Assembly (NCBI GenBank): GCA_027338645.1
Contig: DAHWSH010000056.1
Coordinates: 1-64,000, forward strand
Origin: JAJZIH01 sp021785265
GTDB lineage: Bacteria; Pseudomonadota; Gammaproteobacteria; JAKAQQ01
Direction of reading: 5' to 3'
DNA: 64,000 nucleotides
This document shows positions 43,145 through 51,506 of this stretch, piece after piece (the first letter of the stretch is position 1; each line of letters opens with the position of its first letter). A program made the translations under genes and the position numbers. The notes under the pieces were generated by a model. The model saw only the letters and a program-made list of their open reading frames with translations, had not been told where the DNA came from and ran no database searches.

Positions 43145-44152
43145 TCAGAAAACGCGTCGAACGGAAAAATCGATAAGTTGTCCCAGTGCCTGAGCGTAAA
43201 CCGTGGGATCCAACGACTCGATGACATTGCGCGCACTCCGCGCCTCGTGCTCGGCCCGCAACCGCGTGTACTCCAAGGCATCGGTTTCACGGATGGCGGA
43301 CAGAACCGTATCCAGCTCGGAAGCTCCCCGGCTTTGGATGGCCACCTCGAGCGCTTGCCGCCGGGCTCCCTCTGAGACCGCCAGTGCCCGGATGAGCGGC
43401 AGTGTCGGCTTCCCTTCCGCGAGGTCTGATCCCACCGTTTTGCCCAACCGCTCGGCCGGGGCGCTGTAATCGAGCACATCGTCGATCAGTTGGAAAGCCA
43501 TGCCGACGTGGTGCCCCACCCGGTTCCAACGGGGACGGGCCGCATCCTGACCCGCAGCAACCGCACCCAGCTCCGCGGCCGCTGCGAACAGGGTCGCGGT
43601 CTTCCTGCGGACGATCTCGAAATAATCGGTCTCGGTGGTCTCAAGATTACGGCAGTACATGAGCTGCATCACCTCCCCGGAGGCAATGACATTGGTCGCA
43701 TCCGCCAGAATATCCATGATTTCTTGGCGGTGGAGCGATGCCATAACCTGGAAGGCACGGGAGTAGAGAAAATCCCCCACGAGCACACTCGCCTCATTGC
43801 CCCAGATGAGGTGGGCCGCCTTGCGTCCGCGCCGGGTTTCGGCATGGTCCACGACATCGTCGTGAAGCAGGGTAGCCGTATGGATGAACTCCACGACCAT
43901 CGCGAGATCAATGTGGGCAGTCCCTCGGTAGCCCAGCGCACGCGCCACCAGCATGAGTAATAGAGGCCTGAACCGTTTGCCTCCACCACCGATAATGTGG
44001 AAGCCGACCCGGTTAACCAGGGGGACATCGGATTGCAGGCAATCGATGATCCGCTGATCCAGTTCTCCCAAGTCAGCGGTCAGTGGCATCCGGATTCGTT
44101 CAAACCCCTCTTGAGGGAGGTCTTGGGCGGCAGTCAGTGTGGCACCGGGCAT
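43145..44152 (-). CDS. ispB: Polyprenyl (octaprenyl-type) diphosphate synthase
   Basis: Makes the long isoprenoid side chain of quinones. The 335-residue all-alpha fold shows GGGGKRFRPLLLML near residue 55, the first Asp-rich motif LLHDDVVDHAETRRG near residue 95 and the second LIDDVLDY near residue 222. Only small residues precede the first motif, as in long-chain synthases, fitting octaprenyl rather than farnesyl products. ATG 44150-44152 has GAGGTG upstream. The gene is divergent from rplU, the standard gammaproteobacterial arrangement. Confidence 0.94.
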   Translation of the reverse strand: MPGATLTAAQDLPQEGFERIRMPLTADLGELDQRIIDCLQSDVPLVNRVGFHIIGGGGKRFRPLLLMLVARALGYRGTAHIDLAMVVEFIHTATLLHDDVVDHAETRRGRKAAHLIWGNEASVLVGDFLYSRAFQVMASLHRQEIMDILADATNVIASGEVMQLMYCRNLETTETDYFEIVRRKTATLFAAAAELGAVAAGQDAARPRWNRVGHHVGMAFQLIDDVLDYSAPAERLGKTVGSDLAEGKPTLPLIRALAVSEGARRQALEVAIQSRGASELDTVLSAIRETDALEYTRLRAEHEARSARNVIESLDPTVYAQALGQLIDFSVRRVF

Positions 44153-44188
44153 GATCACCTCAGGGGATTCGGTCGTCTGTTCTGCATA

Positions 44189-44218
44189 TTGACCCAGGTC
44201 CCCTTTTCGCGATAAAAT
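44189..44218 (+). promoter_or_regulatory. Sigma-70 promoter of rplU-rpmA-obgE
   Basis: The -35 TTGACC (44189-44194) and -10 TAAAAT (44213-44218) are separated by 18 bp. Transcription should begin near 44225, about 35 bp before rplU. It lies in the gap divergent to ispB. Confidence 0.75.
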
Positions 44219-44260
44219 TGCCCGCTTCCAAGGCAAGATTTTCGGACTAGGAAACGCGCC

Positions 44261-44578
44261 ATGTTTGCAGTCGTGGCCACTGGTGGCAAACAGTATAAGG
44301 TCAAACCGGGACAAATCCTACGGGTGGAGTCCCTTCCGGGCGAGATCGGCTCTCCCATCGACTTCACCGACGTGCTTCTGGTGGAAGCCGAAGATGGTTC
44401 GGTCAAGACCGGCCACCCGTATCTCGCCGGTAGCCGGGTTCGCGGGACCATCCGTGCCCACGGCCAGTCCCCCAAGGTGGTCACCGTCAAGCTGAGACGG
44501 CGTAAAAACTCCCGTCGCAAAGCCGGTCATCGCCAGCCCTATTCAGAAGTTGAAATCTCAAGTATCGAAGTTTCCTGA
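44261..44578 (+). CDS. rplU: 50S ribosomal protein L21
   Basis: Large-subunit protein that binds 23S rRNA. The 105-residue product begins MFAVVATGGKQYKVKPGQIL and ends with the basic RNA-binding segment RRRKNSRRKAGHRQPY, both diagnostic. First gene of rplU-rpmA-obgE behind a clear promoter. Confidence 0.97.
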   Translation: MFAVVATGGKQYKVKPGQILRVESLPGEIGSPIDFTDVLLVEAEDGSVKTGHPYLAGSRVRGTIRAHGQSPKVVTVKLRRRKNSRRKAGHRQPYSEVEISSIEVS

Positions 44579-44590
44579 GGAGTCCATCGT

Positions 44591-44857
44591 ATGGCACACA
44601 AGAAAGCAGGCGGTTCAAGCCGAAACGGACGCGACTCCCAATCCAAGCGACTCGGCATCAAGCATTTCGGGGGTGAACAGGTCACCGCGGGTGCCATCAT
44701 TGTCCGCCAGCGGGGAACCCGGATCCTGCCGGGAACCCACGTCGGCGTCGGCCGGGATCACACGCTCTTCGCACTCGTGACGGGGAAAGTCGACTTCCGG
44801 AAGAAGCACCGGATTGGGAAAACAATCGTCCATATTCAGCCAGTGAGTGGCGACTAG
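44591..44857 (+). CDS. rpmA: 50S ribosomal protein L27
   Basis: Its N-terminal tail reaches the peptidyl-transferase centre. The 88-residue product starts MAHKKAGGSSRNGRDSQSKR, with no cleavable leader of the Firmicutes type, and contains RQRGTRILPGTHVGVGRDHT. It follows rplU by 12 bp with TGAGGAG just upstream. Confidence 0.97.
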   Translation: MAHKKAGGSSRNGRDSQSKRLGIKHFGGEQVTAGAIIVRQRGTRILPGTHVGVGRDHTLFALVTGKVDFRKKHRIGKTIVHIQPVSGD

Positions 44858-44925
44858 AACCCCCCACCCAACCCGTCGAAGCCCTCCCCTCCACCGCTCC
44901 CGGTGACTTCGCTCCGAGTGCGCCC

Positions 44926-45972
44926 ATGAAGTTCGTAGATGAAGCCACGATCCGTGTCATCGCCGGAACGGGAGGGGCTGGTTGTGTCAGTTTTCGTCGG
45001 GAAAAGTTCGTACCCCGAGGCGGACCCGACGGCGGTAATGGAGGATCAGGTGGATCGATTTTCCTCGCGGGGATGCGCGGTCTTAATACGCTCGTCGATT
45101 TCCGCTTCCACCGGCTGTGGCAGGCTCCGGGCGGGCGCCCCGGATCGGGGAGCCGCCGCACGGGAGCCAGCGGGGAGGACTGCATCGTCCCCATTCCCTT
45201 GGGAACCCTGGTTTTCGACGAGTCGAGCGGTGAATACCTGGGAGAAGTCACCCGGGATGGCGAGCGTTTACTGGTTGCCCGCGGAGGACGTGGAGGTCTC
45301 GGCAACACCCACTTCAAGTCGTCGACCCGGCAAGCACCACGCCGATCCACTCCCGGCCAGGCAGGGGAGGAACGCAATCTCCACCTGGAACTCCGCCTGC
45401 TCGCAGATGTGGGGCTTTTGGGAATGCCCAATGCCGGCAAGTCCTCCTTGCTCCGGGCGTTATCCGAGGCTCGCCCCAAAGTGGCGGACTATCCATTCAC
45501 TACCCTCATCCCGCAATTGGGCTGGGTCCACCGGGAGGAAGATGCGGGATTTTTCGTCGCCGACATTCCCGGGCTCATCGCGGGTGCCGCCGAGGGTCGC
45601 GGTCTTGGCACCCGGTTCCTGAAGCACCTCTCGCGCACCCGCCTGCTGTTCCATGTCGTGGACCTGAGCCTGGGTGAACCCGACGAACTGATCCAGCGAA
45701 TCACGGAAATCGAAGCGGAACTCACCCGCTACGATCGCTCCCTCGCCGACCGTCCCATCTGGCTTCTGCTCAATAAAACCGACCTGCTCTCACCGGCCGA
45801 AGCCCTCCGCCGGCGCGAGAGGCTCACCGCGATCGATCCCCGAAGTCCCCGACCCTGGTTTCTGATCTCAGCACTCACGAGGCAAGGGCTCGAGGAACTG
45901 GTCACTCAAGCCTATCTTTTTTTAAATACCCAGATGGAAAACCGTGCGGGCCCCGAGGTCGGGCCAAGATAG
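44926..45972 (+). CDS. obgE: GTPase ObgE/CgtA
   Basis: Essential GTPase in 50S assembly and stress control. Residues 1-160 form the Gly-rich Obg fold (RREKFVPRGGPDGGNGGSGG, ARGGRGGLGNTHFKSS). The G domain has G1 GMPNAGKSS (166-174), G3 VADIPGLIAGAAEGRGLG and G4 NKTD. The 348-residue length is normal, with a short polar C-terminus. It lies 68 bp after rpmA and converges on rpsT. Confidence 0.97.
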   Translation: MKFVDEATIRVIAGTGGAGCVSFRREKFVPRGGPDGGNGGSGGSIFLAGMRGLNTLVDFRFHRLWQAPGGRPGSGSRRTGASGEDCIVPIPLGTLVFDESSGEYLGEVTRDGERLLVARGGRGGLGNTHFKSSTRQAPRRSTPGQAGEERNLHLELRLLADVGLLGMPNAGKSSLLRALSEARPKVADYPFTTLIPQLGWVHREEDAGFFVADIPGLIAGAAEGRGLGTRFLKHLSRTRLLFHVVDLSLGEPDELIQRITEIEAELTRYDRSLADRPIWLLLNKTDLLSPAEALRRRERLTAIDPRSPRPWFLISALTRQGLEELVTQAYLFLNTQMENRAGPEVGPR

Positions 45973-46000
45973 ACATACAGCACCCGACAAGCGGTGAGGA

Positions 46001-46288
46001 TCAGCCTGACTTACGGGCAACCCCGGTAACGAGCTTCTTGACGTTGCGGTTGAGTCGCGACTTCAGTCGTGCCGCATGATTGCGGTGGACGATCCCTTTC
46101 CGGACAGCCCGGTCCAAAAGGGAGGATGCTCCCTGGAAAGCCTGTTGAGCCTCCTCAGCAGTTCCTTTGGCCACGGCTTCGCGTGCCCGACGAATCCCCG
46201 TACGGACGGTGGAACGCATTGCCACGTTGGCGAGGCGCCGCCGTTCGGACTGACGTACACGTTTCTTGGCTTGGCGAGTATTGGCCAA
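46001..46288 (-). CDS. rpsT: 30S ribosomal protein S20
   Basis: Binds 16S rRNA during early 30S assembly. The 95-residue basic helical product starts MANTRQAKKRVRQSERRRLA and ends HRNHAARLKSRLNRNVKKLV, both diagnostic. It converges with obgE. The short gap between their stops holds no obvious terminator. Confidence 0.97.
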   Translation of the reverse strand: MANTRQAKKRVRQSERRRLANVAMRSTVRTGIRRAREAVAKGTAEEAQQAFQGASSLLDRAVRKGIVHRNHAARLKSRLNRNVKKLVTGVARKSG

Positions 46289-46327
46289 TCGACTCTCCGC
46301 TTCGGGAATCCTGGATGACGGGCGTTA

Positions 46328-49300
46328 TTATGACGCAGAACGGGCTTTTTTCGCAACTCGCGAGGTCAGCTGCTTCGCTCGCCGATCTGCCGGCCGAGGC
46401 TCATAGGCCAGGGAGGGCGCGAGCCATCGCTCCGCCTCCTCGAGGCTCCATCCCTTGCGCCGCGCATAGTCCTCGACCTGATCCTGCATGATCCGGCCCA
46501 CGGCGAAGTAACGGGAACGAGGATGAGAAAAATAAAAGCCACAGACCGAAGCTGCCGGCCACATGGCGAAACTTTCGGTCAGACGGATTCCGGTCCGTTC
46601 CTCGACCTGGAGAACCCTGAATAGGGTGGCTTTTTCGGCATGGTCCGGACAGGCCGGGTAGCCCGGTGCAGGCCGGATCCCCTGGAAAGCCTCGTCGAGC
46701 AGGCGGTCCGGCCCGAGAGACTCGTCTTTTGCATAACCCCAGAACTCACGGCGGACCCGCTCATGAAGCCGTTCAGCCAGCGCCTCGGCCAAACGGTCGG
46801 CCAAGGCCTTGAGCAGGATGGCTCCATAATCATCATGATCCGCCGTAAACCGTTCGAGCACCTGTTCCAGCCCCACTCCGGCGGTGACCGCGAAAAGACC
46901 GATCCAGTCCGTCTGGTCACCCGCCACAGGGGACACAAAATCGGCTAGACAGGCATTGGGCCGACCCGGTGGTTTCTCATCCTGCTGACGCAGAAAGTGG
47001 AAATCGGCCGGGCCTCCTTTGCCGGGAATGGTCAGTCTGATGTCGTCGTCACCGATCCGGGACGCCGGATAAAGACCGAAAATGGCTTGTGCCTCAAGCC
47101 AACCCTCACCGACAATTTTTCCGAGCATCTCGCGGGCATCATCGAAAAGGCGGCGTGCCGCCTCTCCCCGCTCCGGGTCATCCAAAATCCGGGGATAACT
47201 GGCCTTGAGTTGCCAGACGTGGAAAAAGGGGGTCCAGTCGATGTAGGGAACAAGTTCCTCAAGCGGATAGGGGGTAATCACCCGGGGGGTGATCTCCTTC
47301 GGTCGGGGCGGCTCGTAGTCCTTCCAGTCAATGACCGTTCGGTTCTGCCGTGCAGTCTTGAGCGTAAGCCAGGAATCTTTCCGCGTTGAGGCTGCGTGGT
47401 CTTCCCGGACCCGCCGGTAGTCCTGTCGGATCTCCTCGATGAACGCAGGCGCATCTGCTCCCAAAAGTCGGCTGGTGACCGCGACGGCCCGCGAAGCATC
47501 CTTGACATGAACCACGGGCGCTTCGTAGCGCGGGGCGATCCGCAGCGCGGTATGGGTACGCGAGGTCGTCGCCCCACCGATCAGCAAAGGCATGACGAAT
47601 CCCGCCCGCTGCATCTCCTCCGCGACCCGGCTCATTTCCTCGAGGGAGGGGGTAATGAGCCCGGATAATCCGATGAGATCGACGGCCTCGCTGCGGGCCG
47701 TCTCGATGATCCGCTCGGCTGGCGTCATCACCCCGAGATCGATCACCTCGAAGTTATTACAGGCCAAAACGACACCCACGATGTTTTTACCGATGTCGTG
47801 CACGTCCCCCTTGACCGTGGCCATCAGGATACGGCCGCGGCTTTTGGCTCCGGGAGCCTTCTCTGCTTCGATGTAGGGGACCAAGTAGGCCACGGCTTTT
47901 TTCATGACCCGCGCAGACTTGACCACCTGAGGCAGGAACATGCGTCCGCTGCCGAACAAGTCACCGACCACGTTCATCCCCTCCATGAGCGGTCCCTCAA
48001 TCACCGCAATCGCACGGTCAACAGACTGCCGAGCGAGCTCCGTATCCTCCTCGATGTAGGTGGCGACCCCTTGCACCAAGGCATGACGCAGGCGCTCGGC
48101 GACCGGCCAGTTCCGCCATGCCAGGGCACTCTCCCCACCGCTCTGTGGAGCTTCCCACCGTCCAACCCAGTTGACGAGTCGCTCGGCGGCATCGGTCCTG
48201 CGGAACAGGACCAAGTCCTCGACCCGTTCTCGAAGATCGGGGGCAATCTCCTCATACACCGGAAGGGCGCCGGCATTCACGATGCCCATATCGAGACCGG
48301 CCTCAATCGCGTGATAGAGAAAGACCGCGTGGATGGCTTCCCGGACCAGCCGGTTACCCCGAAAGGAGAAGGAAACGTTGCTGACCCCGCCCGAGATCAG
48401 GGAGTCGGGCAGGCGAGTCTTGAGAACGCGGGTGGCCTCGAAAAAATCCAGCGCGTAGCGGTCATGGGCTTCAATTCCGGTTCCAATGGCGAAAATATTG
48501 GGGTCCACCACGATGTCGTGCGGACTAAACCCAGCCTCCCCCCGGAGCAGTTGACAGGCCCTTTCACACACGGCGATCCGTCGTTCCAGCGTATCCGCCT
48601 GCCCGGCTTCGTCGAATGCCATGACGACAACGGCAGCCCCGAAGCGACGGATCAGGCGGGCCCGTTTCACGAACTCCGCCTCCCCATCCTTGAGACTGAT
48701 CGAGTTGACCACTGCTCGACCCTGAACATTCTGGAGACCCGCCACGAGCGTCGGCCAATGGGAGGAATCAATCATGACCGGCACCCGGGCAATGTCCGGT
48801 TCGGCCGTGAGCAGGCGCAGGAACTTCGTCATGGCCTCTGGCCCATCCAGCAGAGCCTCGTCCATATTGATATCGAGAATCTGCGCACCCTGTTCAACTT
48901 GTTCACGCGCAACGGCCAGTGCCGCCTCGAAATCCCCCTCGAGGATCAGCTTCTTGAACCGAGCCGAACCGGTCACATTGGTGCGCTCGCCAATATTGAT
49001 AAACAGGTGGCTCGCACCGATGCGGAGGGGTTCGAGACCGGCCAGACCCAGGGCGGGATCGGGCGCCGCCGGCTCTCGTGGGCTGAGTCCGTGAACGGCT
49101 CGGGCGAACGCACGGATATGAGCCGGGGTCGTCCCGCAGCATCCCCCGACGATATTGACCCAGCCTGCTCGTGCCCAGTCGCCGATCTCCCGGGCCATCT
49201 CCTCGGGCGACTCCTCATATTGTCCCAACGCGTTGGGCAGTCCCGCGTTGGGATGGGCACTGACCGGACAGTCGGCCAGCCGGGCGAGTTCGGCAACCGA

Positions 49301-50062
49301 GGCGCGGAGCTCACGGGGACCAAGCGCGCAGTTAAGCCCGACACACGCCGGAAGGAATGGGCGCACCGAATACCAGAAGGCCTCGAGCGTCTGTCCGGAT
49401 AGCATGCGGCCGGAACGGTCGGTCATCGTGGCCGAAATCATGACCGGCAGGATCTGGCCCCGGGAAGCGAACAGACCCTCCAGGGCGAACAGGGCCGCCT
49501 TTGCGTTCAGGGTGTCGAAAATCGTTTCGACCATGAGGCAGTCGGCCCCACCGTCCATGAGGCCCCGCGCTGCTTCCTCGTAGGCCTGGACGAGTTCGTC
49601 GAAATCAACGGCACGGGCTCCGGGATCACCCACCTCGGCGGACATCGAGGCCATCCGATTGGTCGGACCCAAGACACCCACCACGTAGCGGGGGCGATCC
49701 GGTGTCCGCTCGCTCCAGATGGCCGTGGCCGCCCGGGCCAGACGTGCTCCCTCCCGGTTCAGTTCATAGACCAGATCCCGAGTTCCATAATCGGCCTGAG
49801 CGATGGCGGTGGAATTGAAGGTATTGGTTTCGATCAGATCGGCACCCGCCTCCAGATAGGCATTGTGGATCCGAGAAATCCGTTCCGGGCAGGTCAGGTT
49901 GAGCAGGTCATTGTTACCCTTGAGATCCTGCGGATGCCCGGCAAAACGCCCCCCCCGGAAATCAGCCTCCGAAAGGCCCAAACGCTGGATTTCGGTTCCC
50001 ATGGCGCCGTCGAGCATCAGGATCCGGGCTCGGATGAGTGTCTGGAACTCATGAACCTTCAT
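46328..50062 (-). CDS. metH: Cobalamin-dependent methionine synthase
   Basis: Transfers methyl from 5-methyl-THF to homocysteine using cobalamin. The 1244-residue protein shows all four modules. The homocysteine domain has zinc cysteines (GLNCALGPREL, VGGCCGTTP, about residues 220-310). The pterin domain contains NIGERTNVTGS near residue 355. The B12 domain has the His ligand motif GDVHDIGKNIVG near residue 735. The reactivation domain runs from about 880 to the end. ATG 50060-50062 begins four bases after the metF stop, so metF-metH is an operon. Confidence 0.97.
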   Translation of the reverse strand: MKVHEFQTLIRARILMLDGAMGTEIQRLGLSEADFRGGRFAGHPQDLKGNNDLLNLTCPERISRIHNAYLEAGADLIETNTFNSTAIAQADYGTRDLVYELNREGARLARAATAIWSERTPDRPRYVVGVLGPTNRMASMSAEVGDPGARAVDFDELVQAYEEAARGLMDGGADCLMVETIFDTLNAKAALFALEGLFASRGQILPVMISATMTDRSGRMLSGQTLEAFWYSVRPFLPACVGLNCALGPRELRASVAELARLADCPVSAHPNAGLPNALGQYEESPEEMAREIGDWARAGWVNIVGGCCGTTPAHIRAFARAVHGLSPREPAAPDPALGLAGLEPLRIGASHLFINIGERTNVTGSARFKKLILEGDFEAALAVAREQVEQGAQILDINMDEALLDGPEAMTKFLRLLTAEPDIARVPVMIDSSHWPTLVAGLQNVQGRAVVNSISLKDGEAEFVKRARLIRRFGAAVVVMAFDEAGQADTLERRIAVCERACQLLRGEAGFSPHDIVVDPNIFAIGTGIEAHDRYALDFFEATRVLKTRLPDSLISGGVSNVSFSFRGNRLVREAIHAVFLYHAIEAGLDMGIVNAGALPVYEEIAPDLRERVEDLVLFRRTDAAERLVNWVGRWEAPQSGGESALAWRNWPVAERLRHALVQGVATYIEEDTELARQSVDRAIAVIEGPLMEGMNVVGDLFGSGRMFLPQVVKSARVMKKAVAYLVPYIEAEKAPGAKSRGRILMATVKGDVHDIGKNIVGVVLACNNFEVIDLGVMTPAERIIETARSEAVDLIGLSGLITPSLEEMSRVAEEMQRAGFVMPLLIGGATTSRTHTALRIAPRYEAPVVHVKDASRAVAVTSRLLGADAPAFIEEIRQDYRRVREDHAASTRKDSWLTLKTARQNRTVIDWKDYEPPRPKEITPRVITPYPLEELVPYIDWTPFFHVWQLKASYPRILDDPERGEAARRLFDDAREMLGKIVGEGWLEAQAIFGLYPASRIGDDDIRLTIPGKGGPADFHFLRQQDEKPPGRPNACLADFVSPVAGDQTDWIGLFAVTAGVGLEQVLERFTADHDDYGAILLKALADRLAEALAERLHERVRREFWGYAKDESLGPDRLLDEAFQGIRPAPGYPACPDHAEKATLFRVLQVEERTGIRLTESFAMWPAASVCGFYFSHPRSRYFAVGRIMQDQVEDYARRKGWSLEEAERWLAPSLAYEPRPADRRAKQLTSRVAKKARSAS

Positions 50063-50066
50063 AGGA

Positions 50067-51005
50067 TCAGTCCTGCCACGCAACGGTCGGCAATCTCCCC
50101 GGACGCACTTCCCTTTCGCGCACGCCGAGGAAGCGGCAAACCGCACGAGTCAGCTCCGCCCGGTTCAGGGTGTAGAAATGAAAGGCTTCGACACCTTCAC
50201 GGAAGAGCTCCTGACAGAGCCCAGCCGTCACATGGGCGCCCACCAGTCTGCCCGTTTCGGGTTCCTGATCGAGCCCGGCAAAAAGCTGCTCCAGCCAAGG
50301 GGGGACCTGGGCTCCACAGCGGGCGCTGATCCGCTGGAGCTGTCCAAAATCCGTAACCGGGAGGATCCCGGGCACGAGTGGCATCCGGATCCCGGCCCGG
50401 ATCGCCTCATCCCGGAACCGGAGAAACACCTCGGGATCGAAAAAATACTGGGTGATGGCCCGAGACGCCCCTGCCGCCTCCTTGCGCTTCAGTTGCTCCA
50501 GATCTGCCTTGCGGGAGGTGGAATCCGGATGACCCTCGGGATGGGCAGCCACACTGATTTCGAAGTCCGCGAACGCACGGATGCCGGCCACGAGATCGAC
50601 CGCCCCGGCGTAACCCCCGGGATGGGGAACGAATGCACCACTTCCGGACGGTGGATCACCCCGCAGGGCGACGAGATGCCGGATACCGGCCCGCCAGTAT
50701 CGTTCGAGAATGTCACGAATCTCTTCACGGCTGGCCCCGACACAGGTGAGATGGGCGGCCGGCTCGATCGGGGTGCGTTGCCTTACGGCCACCACCATTT
50801 CGTGCGTCCGCTCGCGCGTTCGTCCTCCGGCTCCATACGTGATCGATACAAAGTCTGGTGCCAGCGGGGTCAGCTGGTCCATGACCGACCAGAACTGCCG
50901 GGCCAGCCGCGGCGTTGCAGGCGGGAAAAACTCGAAGGAGACCCGGGGAGAGGCCGACCTTCGGCTTCGTCCCTTTGAGCTTCCTCCCGCTCCGGATCCG
51001 GTCAT
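50067..51005 (-). CDS. metF: Methylenetetrahydrofolate reductase
   Basis: Reduces methylene-THF to the 5-methyl-THF used by MetH. The FAD-binding barrel shows VSFEFFPPATP, FVSITYGAGG, HLTCVGAS, GIRHLVALRGDPPSG, HPEGHPDS and RAITQYFFD, ending FHFYTLNRAELT. ATG 51003-51005 gives 312 residues, but its purine-rich GGAAGG is immediately adjacent, so an in-frame GTG ten codons upstream is possible. The frame stays open far upstream through the leader, which is not coding. Confidence 0.95.
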   Translation of the reverse strand: MTGSGAGGSSKGRSRRSASPRVSFEFFPPATPRLARQFWSVMDQLTPLAPDFVSITYGAGGRTRERTHEMVVAVRQRTPIEPAAHLTCVGASREEIRDILERYWRAGIRHLVALRGDPPSGSGAFVPHPGGYAGAVDLVAGIRAFADFEISVAAHPEGHPDSTSRKADLEQLKRKEAAGASRAITQYFFDPEVFLRFRDEAIRAGIRMPLVPGILPVTDFGQLQRISARCGAQVPPWLEQLFAGLDQEPETGRLVGAHVTAGLCQELFREGVEAFHFYTLNRAELTRAVCRFLGVREREVRPGRLPTVAWQD

Positions 51006-51121
51006 CCTTCCGTATACCCGGTTCGGGACCACTCGGCCGGGCCGGAACCATCCCGCATTCCACGTGGCCGAACCCCGAGGCCAGTATGAGCCCCCTTCAC
51101 GGACATTACATCGAACGACAT

Positions 51122-51155
51122 AAAAAAACCCGCTCCACATAACGGCTGGAGCAGG
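51122..51155 (-). terminator. Intrinsic terminator in the metF leader
   Basis: On the minus strand CCTGCTCCA (51155-51147) pairs with TGGAGCGGG (51137-51129), nine pairs with one G·U, around a 9-nt loop. Seven U residues (51128-51122) follow directly. The stem plus U-tract is a textbook Rho-independent terminator, about 120 nt before metF, so it must be conditional. Confidence 0.85.
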
Positions 51156-51174
51156 TTCCCGATCGGTACCCGCT
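51150..51174 (-). promoter_or_regulatory. Predicted antiterminator stem between aptamer and terminator
   Basis: On the minus strand AGCGGGTACC (51174-51165) can pair with GGAACCTGCT (51159-51150): ten positions with one A·A mismatch and one G·U, closing a 5-nt loop. Its 5' arm overlaps the 3' edge of the aptamer (GCTAAAGCGGG), and its 3' arm takes most of the terminator's 5' arm. The two states therefore exclude each other. Confidence 0.65.
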
Positions 51175-51221
51175 TTAGCCGTATTTATAAGGCGCCCGCA
51201 AGCTAGGATCAAATCGGCGCC
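51169..51221 (-). promoter_or_regulatory. SAM-II-type riboswitch aptamer upstream of metF-metH
   Basis: The minus-strand RNA reads GGCGCC-GAUUUG...CUUGC...GGCGCC-UUAUAAAUAC-GGCUAAAG. This reproduces the SAM-II order: P1 (GGCGCC, 51221-51216, pairs with GGCGCC, 51196-51191), a GAUUU-containing loop with UUGC, then UAUAAAU and a GCUAAA pseudoknot strand. It also lines up with the metX SAM-II sequence as I remember it (GAUUU, UUGC, GAUAAAU, GCUAAA). Its place before methionine genes supports the call. When SAM binds, GCUAAAG is held in the pseudoknot. Confidence 0.85.
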
Positions 51222-51233
51222 AGACCGACTGTT

Positions 51234-51262
51234 AGACTAACGCCGCTGTCGGTTCATGTCAA
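51234..51262 (-). promoter_or_regulatory. Predicted promoter of the metF-metH leader
   Basis: On the minus strand a perfect -35 TTGACA (complement of 51257-51262) is followed after 17 bp by TAGTCT (complement of 51234-51239), a weak -10. Transcription would start near 51227, a few bases before the aptamer. The -10 lies within a perfect palindrome, GTTAG-A-CTAAC (51231-51241), which could also be a regulator site. Confidence 0.5.
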
Positions 51263-51506
51263 GCCAGTGTATTCGTCCAGTCCCTTTGTCACTCAGGGTG
51301 GTAGGTGAGGAGCCCTGGAGCTGCGCGACACCAATACCCAGATGGATCCCGTCTGGCGCTCCGTCAAAAGCTCCGCACGACGACCCCTTCAGCGCAGACG
51401 GCGTCTTTCATGTACATCGCGTTCGCGAGATCCGCCCCGCGGGTCTCCAACGAAGAACATCCGGGACGGGGGCGCACGACACGCTCGCGCCCCCCAACCC
51501 CATGAT
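51263..51506. other. Intergenic stretch between metF leader and the YVTN gene
   Basis: About 240 bp. I see no gene here: short frames on either strand lack ribosome sites or recognisable sequence. No clear terminator for the YVTN gene is visible. Confidence 0.4.

Noticed and set aside
47798..49402. Open frame of 534 codons on the plus strand
   Set aside because: Antisense to metH, which has every expected motif through this region.
51006..51212. N-terminal extension of MetF through the leader
   Set aside because: The frame is open, but it passes through the terminator and lacks a usable start with a ribosome site. The riboswitch explains this stretch better.
51169..51221. SAM-I, SAH or cobalamin riboswitch for the metF leader
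   Set aside because: The long multi-helix SAM-I junction, SAH core and B12 box are absent. The short pseudoknot order fits SAM-II only.
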